Below, piece by piece: positions 16,862 to 26,330 of a DNA stretch of 64,000 nt. The notes below the pieces were generated by a model. It was not told the origin of the DNA. It saw only the letters and a list, made by a program, of their open reading frames with translations, and searched no databases. Position numbers and translations under genes: made by a program. The stretch's first letter is position 1, and every line of letters starts with the position of its first letter. This DNA is from Cupriavidus basilensis (GTDB lineage Bacteria > Pseudomonadota > Gammaproteobacteria > Burkholderiales > Burkholderiaceae). The stretch spans positions 558,001 to 622,000 of the forward strand of contig NZ_CP062804.1 of assembly GCF_008801925.2 (NCBI RefSeq). Direction: 5' to 3'.

Positions 16862-18483
16862 GCGGCTGCCTTCCAGGTGGTGCCGGCGATGTTCTCGCGT
16901 GCGGTCCAGACTTCGTCCAGCCCGCCGCTGATCACCCGGTGGCGCTGGCTTGTGTCCTGGGCCGGATGATCGATGCGCCGGTGCATGCCGCGCGTCTCGG
17001 TGCGCGCCAGCGCGCTGCGGTACATCCAGCGCGCGGTGGCGAGCATGGCGGTGGCCTCGCGTGTGCGCAAGGCATGCGCTGCGCCGGGTGGCGCAGCGGC
17101 GTCGCCCCATTGCCGCCAAAGCGCATCGAGCCGCGCCAGTGAATCGGTGAGCGCCTCGCCATGGCGGAACCAGTTGCGCGCGTAGGGAAACACTTCGGCT
17201 TGCACGGCGCTGACGAGTGCCGATACGTCAGGCTCATCCGGGGTCGCCTGCGCTGGGTTTCCGTAGCCGGCGCTGTACAGGGTTTGCCCGGTCGTGAGGC
17301 GCGCATCCTGCGCGAAGGCGGCCGCGCCCTGGCCGGCCCACCAGCCGGACGACATCGCCCATGCGGCGTTGTGGCTGCCGCCGCCGGTAAAGCCGCCGCA
17401 GATCAGTTCGCGCGTGGCGGCGTCGCCGGCTGCGTACAGGCCGGGCACGCTGGTGGCGCATTGCGCGTCCAGGATGCGCAGGCCGCCGGTGCCGCGCACC
17501 GTGCCTTCCAGCCGCAAGGTCACCGGGAAGCGTTGCGTGAAGGGATCGATGCCAAGGCGGTCGAAGGGCAGGAAATAGTTTGGCTGGGCGCTGCGCATCC
17601 ACGCACGCACCTTGGCGTCCGCGCGGTCCAGCCGTGCGTACACCGCTTGCGTTTGCAGCGCGCGGGCAATCACGCTGCGGCCCTGCGCGGAACCCGCGCC
17701 TTCCAGCACCTGGCCCCGCGCGTCATAGAAGGTTGCCCATTGGTAGAACAGCGATTTGGTGACCGACGAGAACGCGGGCCCAAGGCCATACGCATTGGAG
17801 AACTCCATGCCGGACAGGTCGGCGCCGGCCTGGGCCGCCATCAGGTAACCGTCGCCGGTCAGCACGTTGCAGCCCAGTGCGCGGCTGAGGAAGGCGCAGC
17901 CCCCGGTGGCGATCACCACCGCGCTTGCGCGCAGCGTCCACTCGCCCGGCTGGCCCGCGCGGGGCTGGCGGTGCAGGCCCCGTGCGCCGCGCACCGCACC
18001 GCCGGCATCCACCAGCAGGGCCAGCGCCGGGCTGTGGTCGAGAATGCGGACGCCCGCCGCCTTGGCGCGCCGGCGCATCAGCCGCATGTACTCCGGCCCT
18101 TGCAGGGAGATGCGCTGCGCCTGGCCGGAGGCGTCCTGCGGAAAAGGGTAGCCCCATTGCGCAAGCTGTTCGAGCCCCGCGTAGGTGCGGTCCAGCACCC
18201 GGTCCATCCAGGCCGGCTCGGCCAGTTCGCCGCCAAGTGTGTAGCGGCTGGCCTTGGCCGCCGCGCGCGCGGCAGGGTCGGGTGCAACGTGCCAGATAGC
18301 GGTGCCGGCTGCCGCCGTTGCGCCCGAGGTGCCGCAGTAACCTTTGTCGGCCAGCACGACGCGCGCGCCGCTTTCGGCAGCGGCAATGGCTGCCCAGGTG
18401 CCGGCAGGGCCGCCGCCGATGACCAGCACATCGGTCTGTGGCGCGGGCGTCCTGGCGTGGTACTCGGTCCCGATGGATGGCAT
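16858..18483 (-). CDS. fumarate reductase/AprA-like FAD-binding flavoprotein
   Basis: A 541-residue FAD protein of the succinate dehydrogenase/fumarate reductase flavoprotein family. The dinucleotide fold GGGPAG is at 23-28; GTSGATAAAGTA follows as the flavin contact. LYAAGDAATRE and GGGSHNAAWAM are in the C-terminal FAD region, and ETRGMHRRIDHP in the helical tail is typical of fumarate reductase and adenylylsulfate reductase A subunits. GGGAGGAA eight bases upstream fixes ATG 18483. The coupled ferredoxin indicates an electron-transferring oxidoreductase. Substrate unknown; a sulfur or organic-acid role is possible but not shown. Confidence 0.82.
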   Translation of the reverse strand: MPSIGTEYHARTPAPQTDVLVIGGGPAGTWAAIAAAESGARVVLADKGYCGTSGATAAAGTAIWHVAPDPAARAAAKASRYTLGGELAEPAWMDRVLDRTYAGLEQLAQWGYPFPQDASGQAQRISLQGPEYMRLMRRRAKAAGVRILDHSPALALLVDAGGAVRGARGLHRQPRAGQPGEWTLRASAVVIATGGCAFLSRALGCNVLTGDGYLMAAQAGADLSGMEFSNAYGLGPAFSSVTKSLFYQWATFYDARGQVLEGAGSAQGRSVIARALQTQAVYARLDRADAKVRAWMRSAQPNYFLPFDRLGIDPFTQRFPVTLRLEGTVRGTGGLRILDAQCATSVPGLYAAGDAATRELICGGFTGGGSHNAAWAMSSGWWAGQGAAAFAQDARLTTGQTLYSAGYGNPAQATPDEPDVSALVSAVQAEVFPYARNWFRHGEALTDSLARLDALWRQWGDAAAPPGAAHALRTREATAMLATARWMYRSALARTETRGMHRRIDHPAQDTSQRHRVISGGLDEVWTARENIAGTTWKAAA

Positions 18484-18654
18484 GCGGCGATTCCTCCCGG
18501 CAGTGGCGATTGGCAGATCGAATGATCGAATGACAGTAGCCAACTGGCGCGGGCCGCGCAACGAAGCTTTGGTGCAATCCATATGCGCTCGCCGCAGCGG
18601 GCCTTTGTCTTGCCGCTGCGTCTGCGCCAGGCCCGCGTTATCGCCTGGACTGTT

Positions 18655-20364
18655 TTACGCTGACATAGCCTGCCGCAGTGCCAGGAAGGTGCCATCCGGC
18701 TGGTAGAAGATGACCGCGTCCACGATGTCTGGGGAGGGACGGCGAAACGCGACCCGATACCCCTGGAGGCCTTCGAGGTCAAAGGTCCGACCGTCAAATG
18801 GCCGCAGTGGCCAACTTTGCTGCCCGCCGATGCGCAGCGATAGCTGGCCCGCCGCGTCGAGCGTGACGCTGATCTCCTGCGCGCCGTGCAGGAAGCTGCC
18901 AGCGCAGAGGGCGCGGAATGCCGGGTCGAGCACGTCGCCGCCCGCCGCGCGGCGAAACACGATATCCGCCACCATCGGCTCCAAAGGCGCGCAGATCCGG
19001 TCGATGTTGCCTTCCCGGTCATAGCCGAAGCTCAGTGGAAGGTTATCGGGATGGATCTCAGCTGGCTTGTCGGGGGTAGTGAACACATCGTAGTGGCGGT
19101 GTTCGAGCTGGCCCGACATGCCGCGCCAGCGCCATGCCAGAGCGTTGTTCTCTTTGGTGATGCCGATCCGCCCGTAAGCCGGGTGTTCGTACTCGCCCGC
19201 ATAGTCGTCAAGCGGATGGCTCGGCGTGGTGCCGGTCCGGCGCCATTCGCTGCGCGCCTGTTGGTCGATCTTCTGCTGAGCAAGCGCCTGGCGGCGCATG
19301 GCGAGGAACCGGTCGAACCAGTCGATCGGCTTGTGGCCGCAAAGCTGATCGAGCGCGGTGTAGGTCAGCAGTTCGGTGACGGCACTTGGGGCGCGATTGG
19401 TCAGCACCGCGACGCCGATCCGGCGTTCCGGCAGCATCGCCATCGAGTGGGCCCAGCCGACCCAGCTGCCGGTGTGGGAGACCTTCCGTTCGCCGCGATA
19501 GTGTTCCAGCGACAGGCCGAGCCCGTAGTGGAACTCACCCACTTCTTTGAACACGGAGCGGCCCACGTGCACGCGCGGGGTCATCATTTGCCGGATGATA
19601 GCTTCCGACACCAGCGGCTTGCCGTCCACGGAGCCTTCATCGATCAGCAAGCGCATCCATTTCGCCAGGTCCGACACGCAGGCATTGAGCCCGCCGGCGG
19701 GCAGAGCACGGATAGGCGTCAGCATCGCACGCTGGCTTTCGTCGCCCTGCATGATGTGCGGATGCGCATGGTTCGGCGCGGCGGCGAGCGCTTCGATGGA
19801 TAGCCCGAAGTGCGCGAAGCCCAGCGGACGGAGCAGGCGCTCGGTGGTGAAATCCTCCCAGCGCTGCCCGCTGATGCGCTCCGCGATATGCCCGGCCACG
19901 AGATACCCCAGGTTCTGGTACTGGTAGGCCTCGCGCACGTCCCGGCTCGGCTCCAGATGGCGCAAGGCCGCCAGGATCTGCACCATGGACAGGTCTCCCG
20001 GCGAGTGGATCCAGTCGTGGCGCGGCATGCCGCTGTGATGGCAAAGCAAGTCCCGCACGGTCACGCGCTCGGTCGCAACCGCATCGTGCAGCCGAAACTC
20101 CGGTATGTAATCGCGCACGGGCCGGGTCCAGTCGAGCTTGCGCTCGTCCACCAGCAGGCCAAGCCCGGCGGCGGTGAAGGACTTGGTGAGCGAGCACAGC
20201 AGGAACTGGGTGTCCGCCGTCACGGGCGCCGGCGCTTCGGTGTCGCGCACGCCATAGCCTTTTACCAGCACCGTTTCGCCATCCCGGATCATAGCGATCG
20301 CAAGGCCCGGCACCTTCCATTCTTGCATCGACGCCTGAACGAGATCATCGAAATCACTGAGCAT
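18655..20364 (-). CDS. serine hydrolase, class C beta-lactamase/esterase fold, with C-terminal domain
   Basis: A 569-residue protein. The N-terminal 345 residues form a beta-lactamase-related domain with Ser58-x-x-Lys61 (CSLTKSF), Tyr149-x-Asn151 (YQN) and a KTG-equivalent HTG (SHTGSW, about 315). The C-terminal 200 residues resemble the DUF3471-type beta-barrel domain found in many such hydrolases. There is no signal peptide, so it is probably cytoplasmic. The start at 20364 has AGGA upstream; an ATG at 20394 has no ribosome site. Likely a D-amino-peptide, ester or amide hydrolase; substrate unknown. Confidence 0.85.
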   Translation of the reverse strand: MLSDFDDLVQASMQEWKVPGLAIAMIRDGETVLVKGYGVRDTEAPAPVTADTQFLLCSLTKSFTAAGLGLLVDERKLDWTRPVRDYIPEFRLHDAVATERVTVRDLLCHHSGMPRHDWIHSPGDLSMVQILAALRHLEPSRDVREAYQYQNLGYLVAGHIAERISGQRWEDFTTERLLRPLGFAHFGLSIEALAAAPNHAHPHIMQGDESQRAMLTPIRALPAGGLNACVSDLAKWMRLLIDEGSVDGKPLVSEAIIRQMMTPRVHVGRSVFKEVGEFHYGLGLSLEHYRGERKVSHTGSWVGWAHSMAMLPERRIGVAVLTNRAPSAVTELLTYTALDQLCGHKPIDWFDRFLAMRRQALAQQKIDQQARSEWRRTGTTPSHPLDDYAGEYEHPAYGRIGITKENNALAWRWRGMSGQLEHRHYDVFTTPDKPAEIHPDNLPLSFGYDREGNIDRICAPLEPMVADIVFRRAAGGDVLDPAFRALCAGSFLHGAQEISVTLDAAGQLSLRIGGQQSWPLRPFDGRTFDLEGLQGYRVAFRRPSPDIVDAVIFYQPDGTFLALRQAMSA

Positions 20365-20699
20365 GGTGCGGGGTCCTTGTCTGTGCAACGGCATGGCTTA
20401 TCGGACGTCGGCGCGGTTTGCGTTGTGCGTTGCGCGCCGGCTTGCCCGCGGGAATCCCAGCGTGCGCCAGACGTTAGCACCGCCCCGGCAAACTGCTATC
20501 GCCACCAAGGAGGGTGTGTTGTGGCGGCGCGACGGCCAGGTATCGGGGTTTTTCCGTGTCTGCCAATTTCCGGATCGCTGGCGGGCACGACTAGAATGGA
20601 TTGTCCGGACCGAGGCGCTTCGCACTGAAGTGCCCGCCACGCCCCACATCGCTCGCGTTGCTCGCATTGCCCATACCGTTCACACCAGAGGAGCCGCCC
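20365..20699. other. 335-base divergent spacer
   Basis: The stretch separates the leftward serine hydrolase from the rightward cupin. Apart from the candidate short ORF at 20521-20628 I see no gene, repeat or clear palindrome. Both promoters must lie here. Confidence 0.5.
20521..20628 (+). CDS. possible 35-residue small ORF
   Basis: GTG 20521 stands six bases after an almost perfect ribosome site (AAGGAGGG, 20507-20514) and opens a 36-codon frame ending TGA 20626-20628. The peptide has no recognised family; its middle (IGVFPCLPISGSLAG) is mildly hydrophobic. The strong ribosome site is the only evidence. It ends 71 bases before the cupin gene and could be a leader or an unannotated small protein. 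Confidence 0.25.
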   Translation: MAARRPGIGVFPCLPISGSLAGTTRMDCPDRGASH

Positions 20700-21026
20700 A
20701 TGTCCCTGCCTCATCTAGCTTCCGGCCAGGTGGCCAGCGTGCTGCCGCTAGGCGAGCGTCTCGCGAAGACCCCCACTACCGCCTTCTTCAAGGAAAGCCG
20801 CCTGGAGGTCATGCGCCTGGTGCTGACCGCAGGCAAGCATATGCCGGCCCATGCGGTAGCCGGGCCAATCACGGTGCAGTGCCTGGAAGGGGAGGTCGAT
20901 ATCGGCGTGGAGGGCGCGCACCGGCTGTTGCGCCAGGGCGACCTGATCTATCTGGAGTCCAACGTGATGCACGATGTGACGGCGATCAGCAACGCATCGC
21001 TGCTGGTGACACTGGTGCTGCTGTAG
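20700..21026 (+). CDS. small cupin-domain protein
   Basis: A 108-residue single-domain cupin. The beta-barrel pattern is visible as HMPAHAVAGPITVQCLEGEVDI and RQGDLIYLESNVMHDVTA; His residues near 46, 50 and 92 could bind metal. The ribosome site GAGGAG seven bases before ATG 20700 fixes the start. Such stand-alone cupins are often stress- or sensor-related; no partner is evident. The gene is convergent with the DUF6881 gene. Confidence 0.75.
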   Translation: MSLPHLASGQVASVLPLGERLAKTPTTAFFKESRLEVMRLVLTAGKHMPAHAVAGPITVQCLEGEVDIGVEGAHRLLRQGDLIYLESNVMHDVTAISNASLLVTLVLL

Positions 21027-21058
21027 CACGTGCCGTAGCTGGCGCCGCCAGGAACGGC

Positions 21059-21346
21059 TCAGTGCTTTGCCGGGCGCGCGTGCAATAGCCAGAGGACTTC
21101 AAATTCCTCCGGTGTCATCGCCGTGCCGTCGAACTCCGGGTCGGCGTTGATCTCGGCAAGGCCGGGAACCGGCACCAGCCCGAGATTGGTGCTGCCCGTT
21201 GCCGCGCCGGTGCTCGCAAAGCCTACGGTTCCATCCCGGAAGAACTCCAGCTTCCTGGTCTCGAAGCGTGCGCCGTCAAGCTCCGACACGAGCCGAACCG
21301 GCTCAGAGGGTAGCTCGTGCCGCCAGATGACGTCGATGTATTCCAT
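21059..21346 (-). CDS. DUF6881-type small protein
   Basis: A 95-residue soluble protein. The patterns YIDVIWRHELPSEPVRLVSE, RKLEFFRDG and INADPEFDG...MTPEEFEVLW match a small conserved family (DUF6881) of unknown function that is sometimes linked to toxin-immunity loci. Here it sits with FabV, a glyoxalase-like protein and FKBP on the same strand, with a 38-base gap to the next gene upstream. No toxin partner is seen. Confidence 0.65.
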   Translation of the reverse strand: MEYIDVIWRHELPSEPVRLVSELDGARFETRKLEFFRDGTVGFASTGAATGSTNLGLVPVPGLAEINADPEFDGTAMTPEEFEVLWLLHARPAKH

Positions 21347-21384
21347 CGGGGTCTCCCTTCAAGCCGCGTGTCGCCAAACAAAAC

Positions 21385-21750
21385 CTAGTCCTTGGATAGC
21401 TCGCAGAACCGCAGGCGGTTGCCAAACGGATCCGCGACTTGCAACTGCCGTCCCCAGCCCACCACGTCGATGCCCGGTTTTGCATAGCGATACTGTCTGG
21501 CATCCAGTTCGCGATGCAGGGCATCGATGTCCTCCACGGGGACGAACACCGTCGAACCCGGCGTGGCGTCGCCATGGTGCTCGCTCAGGTGCAGCGTCAG
21601 GCCGGATCGCCTCACCTGGGCGTAGAGCGGAAATTCCTCACCGAAACGATGCTCCCAATCGAGGGAAAAGCCAAGATAGTCCAGATAGAATTCCTTGGCC
21701 TTCTCGACCGAGAAGATCCGGAAGATGGGGATGGCGGGGGACAGGTTCAT
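21385..21750 (-). CDS. glyoxalase/bleomycin-resistance superfamily protein
   Basis: A 121-residue VOC-fold protein. FRIFSVEKAKEFYLDYLGF is the first beta-alpha unit, LHLSEHHGD supplies a metal-type histidine pair, and VADPFGNRLRFCE is the characteristic C-terminal strand. The start ATG 21750 lies 17 bases after the FabV stop, so the two are probably cotranscribed. This subgroup is annotated as glyoxalase-superfamily; resistance or lyase function is not proven. Confidence 0.82.
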   Translation of the reverse strand: MNLSPAIPIFRIFSVEKAKEFYLDYLGFSLDWEHRFGEEFPLYAQVRRSGLTLHLSEHHGDATPGSTVFVPVEDIDALHRELDARQYRYAKPGIDVVGWGRQLQVADPFGNRLRFCELSKD

Positions 21751-21767
21751 GGCGTTATGCCTGCGGC

Positions 21768-22964
21768 TTACGCTTCGACCAGGTTGGGAATCTCCACGGC
21801 AGGATTGACGTCGGCCGCATAGTCCACGCCGTCGATGCCGAACCCGAACAGGCGCAGGAACTCCGCCTTGTAGCCTGCAAAATCGGTGAGCGCGTAGATA
21901 TTGTCGTCGGTGACCTGGTCCCACAACTGCGTCACGCGGGCCTGGACATCCGGGCTGAGTTCCTTCTCGTCCGTGCGCAGGCGGCCTTCGGTATCCTGGC
22001 GTGGCGACTGGCTGTACAGGCAGTCCTGGTAGAGTGAGTAGACCTGCTCGATGCAGCCTTCGTGGGTGCCGGTTTCCTTCATGACCTTGAACAGCAGCGA
22101 CAGGTACAGGGGCATCACCGGGATGGCGGAGCTGGCCTGGGTCACCACGGCCTTGAGCACCGCGACGCGGGCGTCGCCGCCGGTGGCGGCCAGCTTGGCG
22201 CGCAGGTCCAGCACCTTCTGGTCCAGGTCTTTCTTGGCGGCGCCGATGGAGCCGTTCCAGTAGATGTCGTGGGTGACCTTCTCGCCCAGGTAGGTGAATG
22301 CGGTGGTCTTTGCATTATCGGCGAGCACGCCGGCCGCGAGCAGGGCGTCGATCCACATTTGCCAGTCTTCGCCGCCCATCACGGCGACCGTGTGATCGAT
22401 CTCTTCCTGCGTTGCTGGCTGCAGGTTGATTTCCTTGATGACCTCTTTGTCGGTGTCCAGGCCGCGCTGCCGGATTTCCTTGCCAATGGGCTTGAGCGTG
22501 GAATTGAAGATTTCCCCCGTCTTAGGGTGCTTTCGCCGCGGCGCAGCAAGGCTGTAGACGACCAGGTCGACCTGGCCAAGATCGCGCTTGATGATGTCAA
22601 TGGTGTGCTGCTTGATCTCGTCGGAGAAGCCGTCGCCATTGATGCTCATGGCATAGCGGCCCGCGGCCATTGCCGCCTTGTGAAACGCCGCCGTGTTGTA
22701 CCAGCCCGCGGTGCCAGGCTTGCTCTCGGTGCCGGCGCGCTCGAAGAACACGCCGAGCGTGTCGGCGTCGCAGCCGAACGTCGCCGTGATGCGAGCGGCA
22801 AGCCCATAGCCCGTGGAGGCGCCGATGACCAGGACCTTCTTGGGTCCGTTGGCGACCGGGCCATTTGCCTTCACGTAGGCGATCTGCTGGTTGACGTTGG
22901 CTTCGCAGCCGGCGGGGTGGGCGGTGACACACATAAAGCCGCGCACGCGGGGTCCGATGATCAT
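21768..22964 (-). CDS. fabV: enoyl-[acyl-carrier-protein] reductase FabV
   Basis: A 398-residue Fab[21 protein letters not shown] gives the Rossmann NAD(H) site at 41-60. The active site is Tyr235-x8-Lys244 ([10 protein letters not shown]), the spacing that distinguishes FabV from FabI. Length equals that of known FabV proteins. AAGGAA five bases upstream supports ATG 22964. FabV reduces the enoyl-ACP double bond in fatty-acid elongation and is naturally insensitive to triclosan. It heads a short leftward group with the glyoxalase-like gene. Confidence 0.96.
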   Translation of the reverse strand: MIIGPRVRGFMCVTAHPAGCEANVNQQIAYVKANGPVANGPKKVLVIGASTGYGLAARITATFGCDADTLGVFFERAGTESKPGTAGWYNTAAFHKAAMAAGRYAMSINGDGFSDEIKQHTIDIIKRDLGQVDLVVYSLAAPRRKHPKTGEIFNSTLKPIGKEIRQRGLDTDKEVIKEINLQPATQEEIDHTVAVMGGEDWQMWIDALLAAGVLADNAKTTAFTYLGEKVTHDIYWNGSIGAAKKDLDQKVLDLRAKLAATGGDARVAVLKAVVTQASSAIPVMPLYLSLLFKVMKETGTHEGCIEQVYSLYQDCLYSQSPRQDTEGRLRTDEKELSPDVQARVTQLWDQVTDDNIYALTDFAGYKAEFLRLFGFGIDGVDYAADVNPAVEIPNLVEA

Positions 22965-23052
22965 GGTGGTTCCTTGCAATTTTGGTGGATTGTAATGGAA
23001 CCCCGGTGGAACCCCGGCCTTCGGCATGCGCCAGCTTGTATGGGCGTCAGTA

Positions 23053-23394
23053 TCAATCGTCTCGCGTCAGCACTTCCAGCAGCTCGATCTCGAAGACCAG
23101 GTTCGAGTTTGGCTTGATATGGGCGCCGACCTGCCGCTCGCCATAGGCAAGGTGGGCGGGGACATGGAGCTTGCGCTTGCCGCCGACTTTCATGCCCATC
23201 AGCCCCAGGTCCCAGCCTTTGATCACGCGCCCGGTGCCGATCACGCACTGGAAGGGCTTGCCGCGATCGTAGGAGGAGTCGAACCTGGTGCCGTCCTCCA
23301 GGTAGCCGCTGTACTGGGTGGTGATCAAGGCGCCTTTGACCACGGCCTTGCCGTCGCCGAGTTGCATGTCCTCAACCTGTAGTTCGTTGCTCAT
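23053..23394 (-). CDS. FKBP-type peptidyl-prolyl cis-trans isomerase
   Basis: A 113-residue single-domain FKBP. The core residues are visible: [41 protein letters not shown] and PAHLAYGER, with the ligand-pocket Tyr, Phe, Asp, Val-Ile and Trp. No signal peptide, so cytoplasmic. The start at 23394 follows AAAGAG; two in-frame ATGs further upstream (23412, 23418) lack ribosome sites. Folding catalyst or chaperone. Confidence 0.93.
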   Translation of the reverse strand: MSNELQVEDMQLGDGKAVVKGALITTQYSGYLEDGTRFDSSYDRGKPFQCVIGTGRVIKGWDLGLMGMKVGGKRKLHVPAHLAYGERQVGAHIKPNSNLVFEIELLEVLTRDD

Positions 23395-23502
23395 CCGCTG
23401 CTCTTTTTTCATGGTCATGGGTGCATTGACCGAGGAGGCAGAGTTTACATCCCGTGGCAGTGCCACCAGAAGGGTGCGGACGGATTTTTGCAATCGGGCC
23501 GA

Positions 23503-23811
23503 CTATCGTTGCTCGGGAGGAAGCCCGCGAATGGCGGCTGAGAACTGCGCATGCGTGGCCGGGTCCACTGGCCGGTGCTTGGTTTTCGTGCTCGCCGGAT
23601 CGTTGCCCAGGAAGTTGTTGTCCTTCCAGTCGCGCGACGGCCGGATCGGCCTTGGCATGAAGCCGCCCCCACAATTTGGGCAGACATTGCCCAGGACATC
23701 GTCCACGCATGACGCACAGAATGTGCATTCATAGCTACAGATGCGCGCTTCCAGCGACGCTGGCGGGAGCGCCTTGTTGCAGTGCTCGCAGCTTGGCCTG
23801 AGTTCCAGCAT
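23503..23811 (-). CDS. DUF1272-domain zinc-ribbon-like protein
   Basis: A 102-residue protein whose first 55 residues are the DUF1272 domain: LELRPSCEHCNKALPP, CSYECTFCASCVD and CPNCGGGF hold eight cysteines in paired CxxC form, a likely zinc ribbon. The C-terminal part is charged and unstructured. GGAGGAG before ATG 23811 fixes the start. Function unknown; it neighbours the FKBP gene. Confidence 0.82.
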   Translation of the reverse strand: MLELRPSCEHCNKALPPASLEARICSYECTFCASCVDDVLGNVCPNCGGGFMPRPIRPSRDWKDNNFLGNDPASTKTKHRPVDPATHAQFSAAIRGLPPEQR

Positions 23812-23950
23812 GTTCAGTCTCCTCCGCTCTGGCATGTCATATCAGTAAATTCCCTGCCATACTAATTACAAGGGAATATCGCAGCAATTCGAAAATATGA
23901 CAGGTATGGTAAAAATCGTGCCATCCGAAGAGAAACGATCGGGGGCAACG

Positions 23951-24910
23951 ATGAAGCGCATCTTCCTTGTGCTGCCGCCGCAGGTGCACATGCTGGATCT
24001 TGGCGGGCCGATGCAGGTGCTGGGCGCCGTGGCCGCGCTCGGGATCTCGCCACTGGCGCTTCACTGTGTCGGGCCGCTGCAGGCGCTGACAAGCTTTCAA
24101 GGCCTGGCCTTGAGCGGGATACAGGCCTTGCCGGCACGGCTGGCGCCCGGCGATGTGGTGATCGTGGTTGGTTTCAAGCTCGTGCTCAGCGCGCTGTCCA
24201 CGCCGGAGCACCGGAAGATCGTTGACTGGCTCCAGGCCGTGGTGCAGCCCCGCCTTGGCGAGGTGACGCTGGCCAGCGTCTGCACCGGGGCATTCCTGCT
24301 TGGCGCGGCCGGCCTGCTCGATGGGCGCAGCTGCACGACCCACCATGAGCACCTGGCGCGGTTGCAGCAACGCCATCCGCACGCCCGGGTGCTGGCCGGC
24401 CGGGTGCTGGTCGAAGATGGCGCGCTGATCACCTCGGCCGGTGTGTCGGCGGGCATCGACCTCGCGCTGCACCTCATCCGGCACGCGTTCGGTGCCCCGG
24501 CCGCGATCCAGGTCGCGCGCGAGAACGTCGTGCCGTTCCGCAGGCTGGGCCAGGATCCGGCGCTCGGTGCGCAGCTGCGCTACCGCGATCATCATCATCC
24601 GGTCATCCACGCCGTGCAGGATTTCCTGACCAGGCAGCCAGCCTGCGAATTGTCGTACAGCGAGCTGGCCGGCCGCTTCGCGCTGAGCTATCGGCATCTG
24701 GCGCGGCTGTTCCAGCAGGAGTGCGGCGTCACGCTCAAGCAGTACCAGCAGCAATTGCGGCTGGATCTGGCACGCAGGTTGCTGAAGGACAGCGACTGGG
24801 CAGTCGAGATGGTTGCGCAGCGCTGCGGCTTTGCCAGCCCGCAGGCGTTGCGCGCCGCGTGGCGGCAGGAAGAGGCCGTGCCGCCGTCGCGCTGGCGGTC
24901 ACAGGCTTGA
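23951..24910 (+). CDS. GlxA-family AraC-type transcriptional regulator with DJ-1/PfpI domain
   Basis: A 319-residue regulator. Residues 1-175 form a DJ-1/PfpI (GATase1-like) domain with the nucleophile-elbow SVCTGAFLLGAAGLL. Residues about 215-310 contain two AraC helix-turn-helix units (YSELAGRFALSYRHLARLF and VEMVAQRCGFASPQALRAAW). The start at 23951 (MKRIFLVLPP) has a GGGGG-rich site upstream. Related regulators sense amino-acid-like or quaternary ammonium ligands. Its target is not evident: the flanking genes are a DUF1272 gene and a convergent serine hydrolase. Confidence 0.88.
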   Translation: MKRIFLVLPPQVHMLDLGGPMQVLGAVAALGISPLALHCVGPLQALTSFQGLALSGIQALPARLAPGDVVIVVGFKLVLSALSTPEHRKIVDWLQAVVQPRLGEVTLASVCTGAFLLGAAGLLDGRSCTTHHEHLARLQQRHPHARVLAGRVLVEDGALITSAGVSAGIDLALHLIRHAFGAPAAIQVARENVVPFRRLGQDPALGAQLRYRDHHHPVIHAVQDFLTRQPACELSYSELAGRFALSYRHLARLFQQECGVTLKQYQQQLRLDLARRLLKDSDWAVEMVAQRCGFASPQALRAAWRQEEAVPPSRWRSQA

Positions 24911-24925
24911 ACGCTTCAGCGGCGC

Positions 24926-26287
24926 CTAATGCGGGATCGCCGCATAGAGTGCCTTGACGGCGTTGGCGAATGCCGCCGGAGATTCGGCCGGCCGGCGCTG
25001 GGTCGAGCCGGCAGACGCGGCGTTGGCGCTGGTGGGCCGCGGCGCGGTGTCGGGGCTCGACGAGAACTTGACGATGGTCAGCGCCTTCTTCGGGTTGATG
25101 TAGATCTTCTGGCCAAAGCGCCCGCTTGCCTCGATCGATCCGTCGCCATCGTTGACCTGGTACCAGTAGTCGCGGTAGGCGTAGTTGGCTCTGCCGGCTG
25201 CCAGGTTCCCGGTGGCAAACAGCGCCTGGTTGTCATTGGGCTTCAGCGCGAGGCGAACGGCTTTGCCGGCGATGGCGCCCGGGTTCTCGCCTGAGCTGGC
25301 CTTGCGAATCGCTTCGGCAAAGCGGGCGGCATCGCGCAGCGTGCTGTTCATGCCGCCACTGGCCATTTCCGTGCCGAGCTGGTCGACCTGGATATAGGCA
25401 TCGTCCTCGGCAAAGCGGGACCAGATGCGCTGCGCAACCAGCTCGCTCCACGATTGGCCGGTGATCCTGCGCAGCGCCCAGGCAAGTGCCTCCGGGGAAC
25501 CGTTCTGGTAGTACCAGACATTGGTCCCGGCAGCTGGCTGCGGGACCTGGGCGGCCTTCAGGAAGTCGTAGATATTGTCGGGCGCGCCGTCGCGGCGCGC
25601 AATCAGGCCAACGGCGCCAAACAGGCCCAGATCGGGCGGCAGGCTTGCCGGGTAGCTGACGGCTACCTCCATGTCCAGGTTCTTCTGGATCGTGGCTTCG
25701 CCGAACGGGTTGCCGGCCAGCTCCGGCACGTAGCTGGCCAGTTTCGCATCGGGATCCAGCTTGCCTTCGTCGATCAGCATGGCGGCAAGCAAGCCGGTGA
25801 TCGACTTGGTCATCGAAGCCCAGATATGAGGCTGCCGGGGACCAAAGGAATCGAAGTAGCGCTCGTAGATGACTTGTCCCTTGTGCAGGACGATAAAGCC
25901 GTCGGTGTACGTATCGTGCAGGTAGCTCGACAATTTGACCTGTTGCCCCTCGAGGTCGAACGTCACATCGTCAAGGCGCGCAACCGGCGCAGCCGGCAAC
26001 GCGTGCGGCGACGCGGCGCGCGTGATGCCGGCGGTGGGCGAGGTCTCCCGCGCATGGCGGAACGCCCATCGCAGGTTGGGGAGCTGGAACGCGTTCGCCT
26101 TGGTCACGCGCTTGTCCGGCGCGGGTGGAAAGCCCTGCATGATGCCAAGCCTGACCGGGTCGGTGGTCTCGGCCGGGTTTGGCGTTTGCGCGCCAGCCAG
26201 GGGGGATGCGGATGCGAGTATCGCGGCGATGGCGATCGATGCGCCGTAACGCGCCGCGCTGGCGCCATGCCTGCTTCCAGGATGCAT
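24926..26287 (-). CDS. exported serine hydrolase (beta-lactamase/6-aminohexanoate-dimer-hydrolase type)
   Basis: A 453-residue beta-lactamase-fold serine hydrolase with a signal peptide (cleavage near LAGAQ, residue 34). The active-site SMTK motif is in IWASMTKSITGLLAAML and the YQN motif in WYYQNGSPEAL. This arrangement is that of the NylB-type/DUF esterase group. ATG 26287 has GGAG six bases upstream. It starts 43 bases after the CoA-transferase stop in the same direction, so it may be the last gene of the leftward acyl-CoA operon; an exported amidase or esterase could release the acid that the operon activates. Confidence 0.85.
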   Translation of the reverse strand: MHPGSRHGASAARYGASIAIAAILASASPLAGAQTPNPAETTDPVRLGIMQGFPPAPDKRVTKANAFQLPNLRWAFRHARETSPTAGITRAASPHALPAAPVARLDDVTFDLEGQQVKLSSYLHDTYTDGFIVLHKGQVIYERYFDSFGPRQPHIWASMTKSITGLLAAMLIDEGKLDPDAKLASYVPELAGNPFGEATIQKNLDMEVAVSYPASLPPDLGLFGAVGLIARRDGAPDNIYDFLKAAQVPQPAAGTNVWYYQNGSPEALAWALRRITGQSWSELVAQRIWSRFAEDDAYIQVDQLGTEMASGGMNSTLRDAARFAEAIRKASSGENPGAIAGKAVRLALKPNDNQALFATGNLAAGRANYAYRDYWYQVNDGDGSIEASGRFGQKIYINPKKALTIVKFSSSPDTAPRPTSANAASAGSTQRRPAESPAAFANAVKALYAAIPH

Positions 26288-26330
26288 GCCTGTCTCCATG
26301 TTCTATCGTTTTATCGTTTGGCCTGAAGTG

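Noticed and set aside
21059..21346. Toxin-immunity locus around the DUF6881 protein
   Set aside because: No toxin, Rhs or VgrG-like gene is adjacent; neighbours are housekeeping or stress genes.
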